In this document: positions 16,970 through 25,800 of the stretch, piece by piece
How positions within the stretch are numbered: the stretch's first letter is position 1
Layout of the letters: every line of letters begins with the position of its first letter
Assembly: GCA_018715835.1 (NCBI GenBank)
Contig: DVKV01000207.1
Coordinates: forward strand, 1 to 32,766
Direction of reading: 5' to 3'
DNA length: 32,766 nucleotides
DNA from: Candidatus Faecousia intestinavium
Lineage (GTDB): Bacteria; Bacillota; Clostridia; Oscillospirales; Oscillospiraceae
Notes under the pieces: generated by a model
Databases searched by the model: none
The model's input: the letters and a program-made list of their open reading frames with translations, nothing else
What the model was told of the DNA's origin: nothing
Position numbers and translations under genes: made by a program

Positions 16970-17551
16970 TCAGGGATTGGGCCGGATGGCCTTCATAATC
17001 GCCAGGACCTCCTGCAATGTCTGCTTGCTTCCGCTTACCGCCACCTGCAGCTGGGTCAGCTGGCTCATGGCCTGATCCGCCATCTGGGTGATGTTGTCGG
17101 AAAGCCCCTCCACCTTGTTGGTTGCCTCCGTCAGAACCCCGTTGGCCTGATGGTAGATCAGCTCCGCCCGGCGTTTGGCGGCATACTCCACCGCCTCTGC
17201 CCGGCGATAGGCAGACAGTTCGGGGTCCACAATATCCGGTACCGGGCTCTCCGGTTCCGGATCTTTCTCAGCCGGCTGCCGGGCCTGCTCCAGTTCCTGC
17301 TGCGCCTGCTCCAGTTCCTGCCGGACCTGTTCCAGCTGGCGGGTCAGTTCCTCGTTTTCCGCCTCCAGAGCGGCGATGCGCTGCTGGGAATCCTCCGGCT
17401 GCTGGGCCGCACGTTCCCGCAGTTCCTCCGCCTCCGCGGTAAGCTGCTGGATCTGGCTCTGGTGTCTGGCATTCAGGTATTCCAAATAATGCACCACGTC
17501 TTCCCGGTTGAAGCCGTTGAAAGCGGTGCGGAAATTCTGGGACTGGGCCAT
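16970..17551 (-). CDS. DivIVA-like coiled-coil protein
   Basis: SQNFRTAFNGFNREDVVHYLEYLNARHQSQIQQL N-terminal DivIVA-like motif, then long coiled coil with QELEQAQQELEQARQ repeats. Confidence 0.7.
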   Translation of the reverse strand: MAQSQNFRTAFNGFNREDVVHYLEYLNARHQSQIQQLTAEAEELRERAAQQPEDSQQRIAALEAENEELTRQLEQVRQELEQAQQELEQARQPAEKDPEPESPVPDIVDPELSAYRRAEAVEYAAKRRAELIYHQANGVLTEATNKVEGLSDNITQMADQAMSQLTQLQVAVSGSKQTLQEVLAIMKAIRPNP

Positions 17552-17661
17552 GGCAGGCGCCTCCTTTTACTCTGGGAAATTCCACTCTTTTCGGGCATTA
17601 TATCACATCTGCCCCGGAAGCACAACGGGAAAAGCCAAAAACACAGGAAAATTTCCCCAGT

Positions 17662-18438
17662 TCACTCCCAATCGCAGCACAGGACCTGCTCGAACTCAAA
17701 CCAGTCCCGGGTCAGATCCAGCACCATATCCCAGGCCCCATCCTCCAGGAACCGGTGACTGGCCCCGGGGATGATCACCAGCTTGGACTGCTCATTCATC
17801 TGCCGGAACAGCTGAATATCCGCCATGCGGATGTAGTCATCCTTTTCCCCCTGGAGGATCAGCATGGGAATGGGGTAGTCGGTCATAACGCTGTTGGCCT
17901 GCAGGTCCTCATAGAAGCTGTAGGACAATTCAAAGGGCCGCTGGGCATGAATGGTGATCTGATCCAACGCAAACAGGGAATCGGCGGTCATCCGGGTCAT
18001 GGCCAGCAGGGTTTCGTCCATCCGCACCGAAGGGGTCTGCACCACCAGCTTCACCTGGCCGGGCAGCTCCAGCAGTTCTTCCAGCGCCAGCAGGGTAATG
18101 TAGGCGCCGAATCCGGTGGCGAAAATACACAGGTCCGTCACCTGGGGGTATTGTTCCTTGGCCCAGCGGCTCACCGTGATCAGCGTGTCCACACAGTTGC
18201 GGACAGTAAAGGCGCTGTCGTCCATGGGATTTTCTCCATGGGCAGGGAAATCAAAGCGAACCACGGCGGAGTAAAACAGGTTCATCTCTTCCGCCAGAGA
18301 GGTCTGGATGTCGTCCATGGCGCTGCCGCCCAAACCGTGAACCCCCAGCACCACCCGCTGAATCAAACCGTCCTCCGGCTCGGAAACTTTACAGGGAATG
18401 CGCAGATTCCACTGGGAAAGCAAAACGGATTTGACCAT
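17662..18438 (-). CDS. Alpha/beta hydrolase
   Basis: VVLGVHGLGGSAMDD...VVRFDFPAHGENPMDD...LCIFATGFGAYITLLALEE...PMLILQGEKDDYI...IIPGASHRFLED; alpha/beta-hydrolase fold motifs, although the nucleophile elbow reads ATGFGAY. Confidence 0.8.
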   Translation of the reverse strand: MVKSVLLSQWNLRIPCKVSEPEDGLIQRVVLGVHGLGGSAMDDIQTSLAEEMNLFYSAVVRFDFPAHGENPMDDSAFTVRNCVDTLITVSRWAKEQYPQVTDLCIFATGFGAYITLLALEELLELPGQVKLVVQTPSVRMDETLLAMTRMTADSLFALDQITIHAQRPFELSYSFYEDLQANSVMTDYPIPMLILQGEKDDYIRMADIQLFRQMNEQSKLVIIPGASHRFLEDGAWDMVLDLTRDWFEFEQVLCCDWE

Positions 18439-18516
18439 GGCACGTTCTTCCTTTCCAGGCGTTTTCGGCCCGATTTTCGTAGAATAGATCCATATTACCA
18501 GATCATTTCTGTCTTT

Positions 18517-18870
18517 TCAACTGTTTTCTCCGGGAATCAGCTTTTCCAGGGGTTTTCCCTTGGCCAGGCCGTCCACCAGCTTGTCCAGGACCCGGATCTG
18601 CCTGGTCAGCGGATCGGCAATCTCCTCCACCCGGACGCCGCAGATTTTCCCGGTCACCTGCTGGCTCAGGGGATTGATGGCCGGAGCATTGCGGAAAAAG
18701 TCCCCGTAAGTCACCGTTCCCTCCATACATTGCTCCAGCTCCTCCGGGGAATAGCCTGTCAGCCACAAGGTCAGCCGGTCCACCTCCTGCCGGGTCCGGC
18801 CCTTCCGCTCCGCCTTGGCAACCAGCAGGGAATACACCTGGGAAAACGGCATTTTCAGAACACGATCCAT
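18517..18870 (-). CDS. DUF2200 family protein
   Basis: MDRVLKMPFSQVYSLLVAKAERKGRTRQEVDRLTLWLTGYSPEELEQCMEGTVTYGDFFRNAPAINPLSQQVTGKICGVRVEEIADPLTRQIRVLDKLVDGLAKGKPLEKL. Confidence 0.88.
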   Translation of the reverse strand: MDRVLKMPFSQVYSLLVAKAERKGRTRQEVDRLTLWLTGYSPEELEQCMEGTVTYGDFFRNAPAINPLSQQVTGKICGVRVEEIADPLTRQIRVLDKLVDGLAKGKPLEKLIPGENS

Positions 18871-18908
18871 AACCATTCCTCTTTTCTTCCCTTAAGGGAA
18901 AGATTCTT

Positions 18909-18938
18909 GTATTTTTCATAAAATACAGTATAATAAAG
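18909..18938 (+). promoter_or_regulatory. Promoter with an internal inverted repeat
   Basis: TTGTAT...TATAAT promoter; GTATTTT-TCAT-AAAATAC inverted repeat (18909-18926) within the -35/-10 region. Confidence 0.6.
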
Positions 18939-18968
18939 GGAGAATTTCCATAGAAGGAGGCATCCGCC

Positions 18969-19211
18969 ATGAAACAGCTGTTTGCCCTCGCCAACGCCTA
19001 CATCGGCTCCCGGGACTGGAAAGTACTGGCCCTGGTGAAGTTCTGCCTGGCCTCCCTGGGGCTGCTTCTGGGACTGAACGTCCCTGCCCGGCACCGGAAA
19101 ACCATGTTCTGGGGCGCATTGGCAGTGTTTTTGTCCACCTGGTTCCCTCTCATGGCAGATTTCGGGAGTTTCTCCCGGAAATATTGGCTGGCCCACCGCA
19201 AAGACCGCTGA
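18969..19211 (+). CDS. Small membrane protein, conserved hypothetical
   Basis: 80 aa; MKQLFALANAYIGSRDWKVLALVKFCLASLGLLLGLNVPARHRKTMFWGALAVFLSTWFPLMADF; two hydrophobic segments; GAAGGAGG RBS. Confidence 0.75.
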   Translation: MKQLFALANAYIGSRDWKVLALVKFCLASLGLLLGLNVPARHRKTMFWGALAVFLSTWFPLMADFGSFSRKYWLAHRKDR

Positions 19212-19229
19212 ATTTCCATGGGCCGGGCG

Positions 19230-19610
19230 TCACCGCTTTGACCGGGAGAAGGCCGCCGCTTCGGCAATCCAGTCCAGAAGTTCTGCGTCGATTTCCTCCT
19301 CTGAGCCAATCATCACATGGTGGGTCCACCGGTTTGGATAGGGCTCCACCGCGGCATCAATCCGGGGAGATTCCTTCCGGTAGTTCAGTCCGAAACTCAC
19401 GGTGAGATAGGGCTTCGGCCGCCGGGCCGCCGGACGGACCGGCAGGAACGAGGCAAAGGCAAAGCCCCGGGGATTGGCGAAGGTAATCTGGGTCCTGGCG
19501 GTTTTCACCGTCACACCTGGCACCCGCCGGAGGATTTCCTCCTCCAGGCGCTGATACAGGCCCATGGCCCGGGAATGTTCTCCCGAAAAGGAAAGGATAT
19601 CCGCTTCCAC
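19230..19610 (-). CDS. DUF5655-like protein
   Basis: LYQRLEEEILRRVPGVTVKTARTQITFANPRGFAFASFLPVR...PYLTVSFGLNYRKESPRI...HHVMIGSEEEIDAELLDWIAEA. Confidence 0.75.
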   Translation of the reverse strand: MEADILSFSGEHSRAMGLYQRLEEEILRRVPGVTVKTARTQITFANPRGFAFASFLPVRPAARRPKPYLTVSFGLNYRKESPRIDAAVEPYPNRWTHHVMIGSEEEIDAELLDWIAEAAAFSRSKR

Positions 19611-19758
19611 AATTGCCCCCCCTTTCCCCCATTATACCAGCGAATCCGGGGAAATGCAACGTTCCCGCCCTCCCCGCCGGAGCAGATCTTTGTTGCAAAC
19701 TGGCGCAAATGTGGTATGATAGAGCAAATCACCGCTGCGGCTGTAGAAGGAGGCTGCC

Positions 19759-21699
19759 ATGACCGTACAAGCTGCCATTGACGAATACGCCCTGGCGCTG
19801 CGTCAGGGTCAGAAGGAATACCGGGAACTCCTGATGTCCGGACGGAACCCCCATCCGGCGGTACTGGATGAAATTCTCCCCGAAGGCGTGGGAGAAAGCG
19901 CCGTGGATGTGGGTCTTGTGGAGATTCCTGCAGAGCGGATCATCGGCGTGAAAACTGCCGGACGGATCACTGCATTCACCGCGACCTTCAAACCGCTGCT
20001 GGATTCCAAGTCAGAGTTTGCCGCCAAGTGGATTGCGCTGTGCGACGCCCACCTGGGAGACACCGGCATCACCGACCCCATTCTCTGCTTCGAATACCTG
20101 GGCAACTTTTACGTTCAGGAGGGAAACAAGCGGGTCAGCGTTCTGCGGCACTTTGGCTCTCCCCGGATTCCGGGCAACGTCACCCGGATTCTGCCCAAAG
20201 CCTCAGATTCCCCCCGGATCAAGGCATACGGGGAATTTCTGGAGTTTTACAAGGCGTCCAAGCTGTACACCGTCCAGTTCCGCAGACCGGGCGATTACGC
20301 AAAGCTTCTGGCCCACCTGGGCAAGCACAGCGGCGAGTCCTGGAGCGAGGATGAGCGGCGGATGTTCAACGCCTATTTCCACTATTTTCTGGATGCCTTC
20401 CAGAGTCTGAACACCACCCGGGTGGACTTGCTTCCCGAGGAAGCCCTGCTGCTGTGGCTGGAACTGTACCCCTTCAGCGACCTTGGGCAGCTTTCCGCCG
20501 CCCAGCTGAAGAAAACCGTGGCCCAGCTGTGGGAGGACATGGTCTCCACTTCCCGGGACGATTCCGTGAAGGTTCAGACCAAGGCACTGGATGACACCCG
20601 GAGTTCCTTTGTCACCCGGCTGCTTTCCGGATTGGAGCAAGTGCAGGTCGCCTTTGTCCACCAGCTCTCTCCGGCAAAGAGCGGCTGGACCCTGGGCCAT
20701 GACGAGGGCCGAAAGTATCTGGAGAAGGTCTTCGGAGAGCGGATTCTGGTGCGCACCTACAATGACGCCAACTCCCCGGAGCTGGCGGAGCAGGCCATTG
20801 AGCGAGCCGTCAGCGACGGAGCTCAGGTAGTCTTTACCACAGCCCCTCCCCTGAGCCGGGCTACCCTGAAGGCCGCCGTCAAATACCCCAAGGTGCGGTT
20901 TCTCAATTGCTCCGTAGACCAGCCCTACTCCAGCATCCGGACCTATTACGGGCGGATTTACGAAGCCAAGTTCATCACCGGCGCCATTGCCGGTGCCATT
21001 GCCGGCGATGACCGGATCGGCTACATCGCCTCCTACCCCATTTTCGGCATCCCCGCCTCCATCAATGCCTTTGCCCTGGGCGCCCAGCTGACCAACCCCC
21101 GGGCACAGATTGAGCTGCGGTGGTCCTGTGTAGCGGGAACGCCCCAGGCGGACTTTTTCGCCGACGGCATCCGGGTGATCTCCAACCGGGACGCGCCGGT
21201 GCAGTCGGATATGTACCTGAATTTCTGCAACTACGGCACCTATCTCATGGGTGATCGGGGGGATCTGGTTCCCCTTTGTTCTCCCACCTGGCTGTGGGGC
21301 AATTTCTACGAATTTGTGCTCAGCAGCATTCTCTCCGGCGGCTGGAAGCGGGAAAAAGGCATCGCCACCGCTCTGAACTACTGGCTGGGCATGGACAGCG
21401 GTGTCATCGGCCTGAGTCTGTCGGACAAGCTGCCTGAAGGCCTGCGCCAGTTGGCGAAAATTTTGCAGGAGGGGATCACCGACGGCTCCATTGAGCCCTT
21501 CCGGCGGCGGATCGTGGCTCAGGACGGCACCGTTAAAAACGACGGGACCCGCTGCTTCCTGCCGGAAGATCTTCTGCATATGGACTGGCTGTGCGACAAC
21601 GTGCTGGGAGAAATCCCCCGTTTCGAAGACATTCTCCCCATGTCCCGCTCGATGGTGCGGGAGCTGGGTATTTACCGGGAGCAAATCCCGGCAGAATAA
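19759..21699 (+). CDS. ParB-like N-terminal domain fused to BMP/Med-type periplasmic-binding-fold domain; no signal peptide
   Basis: 646 aa; DPILCFEYLGNFYVQEGNKRVSVLRHFG (ParB/sulfiredoxin-like 'GNKR' motif) then VQVAFVHQLSPAKSGWTLGHDEGRKYLEKVFGERI...VVFTTAPPLSRATLKAAVKYPKVRFLNCS...GRIYEAKFITGAIAGAIAGDDRIGYIASYPIFGIPASINAFALGA (BMP family). Confidence 0.85.
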   Translation: MTVQAAIDEYALALRQGQKEYRELLMSGRNPHPAVLDEILPEGVGESAVDVGLVEIPAERIIGVKTAGRITAFTATFKPLLDSKSEFAAKWIALCDAHLGDTGITDPILCFEYLGNFYVQEGNKRVSVLRHFGSPRIPGNVTRILPKASDSPRIKAYGEFLEFYKASKLYTVQFRRPGDYAKLLAHLGKHSGESWSEDERRMFNAYFHYFLDAFQSLNTTRVDLLPEEALLLWLELYPFSDLGQLSAAQLKKTVAQLWEDMVSTSRDDSVKVQTKALDDTRSSFVTRLLSGLEQVQVAFVHQLSPAKSGWTLGHDEGRKYLEKVFGERILVRTYNDANSPELAEQAIERAVSDGAQVVFTTAPPLSRATLKAAVKYPKVRFLNCSVDQPYSSIRTYYGRIYEAKFITGAIAGAIAGDDRIGYIASYPIFGIPASINAFALGAQLTNPRAQIELRWSCVAGTPQADFFADGIRVISNRDAPVQSDMYLNFCNYGTYLMGDRGDLVPLCSPTWLWGNFYEFVLSSILSGGWKREKGIATALNYWLGMDSGVIGLSLSDKLPEGLRQLAKILQEGITDGSIEPFRRRIVAQDGTVKNDGTRCFLPEDLLHMDWLCDNVLGEIPRFEDILPMSRSMVRELGIYREQIPAE

Positions 21700-21714
21700 A
21701 AGGGGGTGAAACCG

Positions 21715-22407
21715 GTGAAAATCTTAGCAATATCCGATGAGGAATGTCCCGCTCTGTGGGATCACTACCAGCCTGGACGGCTGCGGGAGTACGATCTGAT
21801 TCTCTCCTGCGGGGATCTGAAAGCCAGTTACCTCAGTTTTCTGGTAACCATGGCCCGGTGCCCGGTGCTCTACGTCCATGGAAACCACGACACCCTTTAC
21901 AGCAAGCTCCCCCCGGAGGGCTGCGACTGCATTGACGATCACATTGTCACCTTCAACGGTCTGCGGATTCTGGGTCTGGGCGGCTGCCGCCGGTATCATC
22001 CCGGCCCCCACCAATATACCGAGCAGCAGATGCGCGCCCGGATCGCCCGGCTGCGCTGGAAGCTCCGGCTGATGGGCGGCGTGGATATTGTGGTCACCCA
22101 TGCTCCCCCGGAGGGCTTGGGCGATGCGGAAGATCCCGCCCACTGGGGCTTTGCCGCCCTGCGGGATCTGCTGGACCGGTATCAGCCTGCGCTTCTGATT
22201 CACGGTCATGTCCATATGCGCTACGGCGTCAATGTTCCCCGGGAGCTGGAATACAACGGGACCCGGATCATCAACGCCTACGAGCGCTACGTTATTGAAC
22301 TTCCCGACCGGCAGACGGATCTGAAAGATTACGGTCAGGTGCGCTACAAAACCCGGCGCAGATCCGGCGGGATGGAACTTCCGCTGAGTTTTCACAATTT
22401 GAGGTGA
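21715..22407 (+). CDS. Metallophosphoesterase
   Basis: VKILAISDEECPALWDHY...DLILSCGDLKASYLSFLV...VLYVHGNHDTLY...VVTHAPPEGLGD...LLIHGHVHMRYG; alternative GTG at 21706. Confidence 0.92.
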   Translation: MKILAISDEECPALWDHYQPGRLREYDLILSCGDLKASYLSFLVTMARCPVLYVHGNHDTLYSKLPPEGCDCIDDHIVTFNGLRILGLGGCRRYHPGPHQYTEQQMRARIARLRWKLRLMGGVDIVVTHAPPEGLGDAEDPAHWGFAALRDLLDRYQPALLIHGHVHMRYGVNVPRELEYNGTRIINAYERYVIELPDRQTDLKDYGQVRYKTRRRSGGMELPLSFHNLR

Positions 22408-22413
22408 TTCCGA

Positions 22414-23058
22414 TTGGCATTTTCTGGATTCTCGCCGGAGACCATTGATTTTCTCTGGGGCATCCGCATGAACAACAACCGGGAGTGGTTCCAGGAAAAC
22501 AAGGATCGGTACGTCCGGTTTCTCTATGAGCCCATGAAGGCTCTGGGCCAGGAGCTGTTCGCTCCCTTTTCCCAAAACAATATTCTCAAAGTCAGCCGGA
22601 TCTACCGGGACGCCCGGATGCACCCTCCAACCCCTTACAAGGAAAGTCTGTGGCTGTGCATCCGCCAGGATGTGGACTGGTGGGCGGAAAACCCCTGCCT
22701 GTTCCTGGAGATCCGGCCCGAGGGTGTGGAATACGGCTTTTTCTACTACCATCCCCGCACCCAGGTGCTGGAGGATTTCCGGCGGCGGATCAGCGCCCGG
22801 CCGGATGAATTTCTCACCCTGGTTGCCCGGACGGAGGAGGCAGCGGGCATGCCCCTTTCCGCCCAGTGCTACCGCCGTCCCAAGCCCACAGATAACCCTG
22901 CCCTGGCCCCCTACTTTGCCTGGAAGGGGGAAATTGGCTGCATCCGGGAAGTTGCTCCCGGTCCCGAAATGTTCGGCCCGGAACTGAAAGACCAGGCGGC
23001 AGACTTCTTCCGGAAGCTCAGCCCCCTGTTCACATATTTCAACCAGTTCGCCGTCTAA
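22414..23058 (+). CDS. DUF2461 domain-containing protein
   Basis: TTG start; FSPETIDFLWGIRMNNNREWFQENKDRYVRFLYEPMKALGQEL...ISRIYRDARMHPPTPYKESLWL-like pattern typical of TIGR02453/DUF2461. Confidence 0.88.
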   Translation: MAFSGFSPETIDFLWGIRMNNNREWFQENKDRYVRFLYEPMKALGQELFAPFSQNNILKVSRIYRDARMHPPTPYKESLWLCIRQDVDWWAENPCLFLEIRPEGVEYGFFYYHPRTQVLEDFRRRISARPDEFLTLVARTEEAAGMPLSAQCYRRPKPTDNPALAPYFAWKGEIGCIREVAPGPEMFGPELKDQAADFFRKLSPLFTYFNQFAV

Positions 23059-23121
23059 CGCTTCCCATGACGCAGCCCCGGCAGGCTGCGCCGGATTCTC
23101 AGCAAAAGGAGAGACACGACC

Positions 23122-24009
23122 ATGAAAAATACCATCTTTACCGGTATGGCTACCGCCATCGTCACCCCCATGACCAAGACGGACATCGACTACGACGCCC
23201 TGGGCCGTTTCCTGGACTTCCAGATTGACAGCGGCATCAACGGCATTGTGGTCATGGGCACCACGGGCGAAAATGCCACCATTGAGCCCGAGGATCAGGA
23301 CAAGGTCATCCGCTTCACCGTGGAAAAGGTGGCCCATCGGGTTCCCGTGATTGCCGGTACCGGCACCAACAACACCGCTCATGTGCTGCACAACACCCGC
23401 AACGCCTGCGCCGCCGGTGCCGATGCGATCCTGGTGGTCACCCCTTACTACAACAAAGCCACCCAGAACGGTCTGATTACCCACTTCACCGCCGTGGCCG
23501 ATGAGTCCACCGTTCCGGTGATCCTCTACAATGTCCCCGGCCGTACCGGCTGCAACCTGCTGCCCAAGACCGTGGCAAAGCTGGCGGAGCATCCCCGGAT
23601 CGCCGCCATCAAGGAAGCCACCGGCAGCCTTGCCCAGATGGTGGAAATCATGGCCCTGTGCGGGGATAAGATTGACGTGTACTCCGGAGAGGATGCCCTC
23701 ACCGTGCCCATGATGGCCATGGGCGCTGCCGGCACCATCAGCGTGCTGAGCAACGTGGTGCCCGCCCAGGCGGTGGCCATGACCAACGCCTGTCTGGCCG
23801 GGGACTACAAAACCGCCGCCCGGCTTCAGTGTGAGCTGCTGCCCCTGACCAACGCTCTGTTCAGCGAAGTCAACCCCATTCCCGCCAAGGCCGCCGTGTC
23901 CGCTATGGGCTTCGGCGAGGAGAATCTCCGTCTGCCTCTGACGCCCATGGAGGATGCCAACCGCCAGAAGCTGTTTGAAGAGATGAGAAAGCTGGGTGTG
24001 AATGTATGA
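23122..24009 (+). CDS. dapA: 4-hydroxy-tetrahydrodipicolinate synthase
   Basis: IFTGMATAIVTPMTKTDIDYDALGRFLDFQIDSGINGIVVMGTTGENATI...VTPYYNKATQNGLITHF...VPVILYNVPGRTGCNL. Confidence 0.97.
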   Translation: MKNTIFTGMATAIVTPMTKTDIDYDALGRFLDFQIDSGINGIVVMGTTGENATIEPEDQDKVIRFTVEKVAHRVPVIAGTGTNNTAHVLHNTRNACAAGADAILVVTPYYNKATQNGLITHFTAVADESTVPVILYNVPGRTGCNLLPKTVAKLAEHPRIAAIKEATGSLAQMVEIMALCGDKIDVYSGEDALTVPMMAMGAAGTISVLSNVVPAQAVAMTNACLAGDYKTAARLQCELLPLTNALFSEVNPIPAKAAVSAMGFGEENLRLPLTPMEDANRQKLFEEMRKLGVNV

Positions 24010-24725
24010 AAGCAGTCATTTGCGGCGCCAACGGCGCCATGGGAAAGCTGATCTGCGGCATTCTGGGTGACGAAGTAGTGGGCAAGGTCAGCCTGGACGG
24101 AGAAAACGGCGTTCCCCAAACCTTTGAGGAACTGGGCCCCGTGGAAGCGGACGTGGTCATTGACTTCTCCCACCACAGCTCCATCCGCGACGTGCTGGCC
24201 TACGCCAAGAGAATCGGCGCAGCGGCAGTGATCGGCACCACCGGCCACACCGAGGAAGAAAAGGCCATGATTTCCGATGCCGCCCGGGAGATTCCGGTTT
24301 TCTTCACCGGCAACGTGAGCCTGGGGGTAGCGGTGCTGTGCCGCCTGGCCAAGCAGGCCGCCTCCTTCTTCCCGGACGCAGACATTGAGATTGTGGAAAC
24401 CCATCACAACCGGAAGGTGGACGCCCCCAGCGGCACCGCCCTGATGCTGTTCGATGCCATCCGGCAGGTGCGCCCCCAGGCGGTGGCCAACTGCGGCCGT
24501 AGCGGAGAATGCAAGCGCACCAAGGAGGAAATCGGTATTTCCTCCCTGCGGCTGGCCAACGTGGTGGGCATTCACGAGGTGCATATCCACACCGGCACCC
24601 AGTGCCTGACCCTGAAGCACGAGGCTGTTACCCGGGCCATGCTGGCTGACGGTGCGGTGGACGCCGCCCGGTTCATGCTGGGCAAGCCCAAGGGCCTTTA
24701 CAACATGGAGGACATTCTGGGCTGA
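24006..24725 (+). CDS. dapB: 4-hydroxy-tetrahydrodipicolinate reductase
   Basis: VICGANGAMGKLICGIL...VIGTTGHTEEEKAMI...IEIVETHHNRKVDAPSGTALML; overlaps dapA stop (ATGA). Confidence 0.97.
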   Translation: MKAVICGANGAMGKLICGILGDEVVGKVSLDGENGVPQTFEELGPVEADVVIDFSHHSSIRDVLAYAKRIGAAAVIGTTGHTEEEKAMISDAAREIPVFFTGNVSLGVAVLCRLAKQAASFFPDADIEIVETHHNRKVDAPSGTALMLFDAIRQVRPQAVANCGRSGECKRTKEEIGISSLRLANVVGIHEVHIHTGTQCLTLKHEAVTRAMLADGAVDAARFMLGKPKGLYNMEDILG

Positions 24726-24755
24726 ATTCCAGGCCCACCGGCAAGGAGGAATCAG

Positions 24756-25535
24756 ATGCAGGTAACCTATATGAACGGCGCGGGCAACGACTTCATGGTG
24801 GTGGATGCCCGGGGCAAATCCCTGGATTTTTCCCGGCTGGCCGTGGAGTACTGCGGCATCACCGGCGCCGATGGCTTTATGGCGGTAGATGACTCCGATC
24901 AGGGAGATTTTCGTCTTCATTTTTACAATTCCGATGGTTCCCGGGGGGAGATGTGCGGCAACGGCGCCCGGTGCATCTGCCGGTTTGCCTATGACCTGGG
25001 CATTGCCGGGCCGGAGATGGTGGTGGAAACCGACGCCGGGCTGGTGCATGGCTGGCGGCTCAGCGAAAACCAGTACCGGGTGAAGCTGAACAATCCCGGG
25101 ATTCTGGATCTGAACCGGAAACCGGGGATTGCCTATGTAGAGCTGGGCAATCCCGGAGTTCCCCACGCTGTTGCCCCCTACTCCGGGGATCTGTGGAAGG
25201 ACAAGGAGTCCCTCCGGTCCCGGATGGAGGCGCTGCGCCATGACCCGGCCTTCCCCAAGGGGGCAAACGTCAACTTCTACCAGGTGCTGCAGCCCGGGGA
25301 AGTGCGGATGCTGACCTTTGAGCGGGGGGTGGAGGACTTCACCCTGGCCTGCGGCACCGGCTGCGGGTCCACCGCCTGCGCCCTCTGGATGTGCAATCAG
25401 CTGCCCGGAGGGGTACTTACCGCCCACAACCAGGGCGGCACCCTGACCCTGACGGTTCAGGGCCGGGAGGGTCAGATCCAGGCTCTCTACCTGGAAGGCC
25501 CCACGGAAGTGGTGAGGCTGTTCCCCGATCTATAA
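24756..25535 (+). CDS. dapF: Diaminopimelate epimerase
   Basis: YMNGAGNDFMVVD...DFRLHFYNSDGSRGEMCGNGARCICRFA...VEDFTLACGTGCGSTACAL: catalytic Cys motifs. Confidence 0.97.
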   Translation: MQVTYMNGAGNDFMVVDARGKSLDFSRLAVEYCGITGADGFMAVDDSDQGDFRLHFYNSDGSRGEMCGNGARCICRFAYDLGIAGPEMVVETDAGLVHGWRLSENQYRVKLNNPGILDLNRKPGIAYVELGNPGVPHAVAPYSGDLWKDKESLRSRMEALRHDPAFPKGANVNFYQVLQPGEVRMLTFERGVEDFTLACGTGCGSTACALWMCNQLPGGVLTAHNQGGTLTLTVQGREGQIQALYLEGPTEVVRLFPDL

Positions 25536-25541
25536 CAATCC

Positions 25542-25790
25542 GGGCGCGTTTCGAAGAGCGCATCCCAGCAAGACAAAAGCTCACAGAGTTTGCCGCCGTT
25601 GGCGGCAAATAAAGTCAAAAAATGTTTTCTGCCAGGGCGTGTACCTGGCAGAAAACACTTCTCAGGCTGCAAGTGTGGAATTTGTCCCCCATCGGGGGAC
25701 AAATTATGCGCGCAGCAGACTGCAAAAACCTGTTGAAAAGCCCCGAAGGGGGTTTTCGACAGTCTGGGGCGCGTTCTAAAGAACGCGCCC
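25542..25790. repeat. Compound multi-hairpin non-coding element (possible dispersed repeat/structured RNA)
   Basis: Stacked inverted repeats: 25542-25566 (imperfect), 25589-25609 (9/9), 25623-25657 (14/14), 25679-25705 (12/12), 25731-25761 (12/14 plus a GU), 25767-25790 (10/10); the two end palindromes share GGGCGCGTT-N3-AAGA-N-CGC. Confidence 0.8.
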
Positions 25791-25800
25791 TTTCTTTTTA
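25767..25800 (+). terminator. Intrinsic terminator (right end of the element)
   Basis: GGGCGCGTTC-TAAA-GAACGCGCCC followed by TTTCTTTTTA. Confidence 0.9.

Noticed and set aside
17268-17360. Repetitive DNA in the DivIVA-like gene
   Set aside because: Explained by coiled-coil heptads (QELEQAQQELEQARQ), not an independent repeat element.
20988-21010. 12 bp tandem repeat GCCATTGCCGGT in the BMP-fusion gene
   Set aside because: Encodes the AGAIAGAIAG glycine/alanine motif within a conserved domain; ordinary coding repetition.
23071-23090. CGCAGCC-CCGGCA-GGCTGCG hairpin before dapA as a lysine riboswitch or terminator
   Set aside because: Too short for a lysine riboswitch, no T-tract; only ~60 bp of intergenic space.
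21724-23592. 622 aa minus-strand ORF
   Set aside because: Antisense to metallophosphoesterase, DUF2461 and dapA; no recognisable domain.
23826-25427. 533 aa minus-strand ORF
   Set aside because: Antisense to dapB/dapF, shadow of biased codon usage.
25731-25762. Spo0A boxes (TGTTGAA/TTCGACA) inside the hairpin after dapF
   Set aside because: Both matches are explained by the two arms of one hairpin and lie 3' of a gene, so they are poor evidence for a regulatory site.
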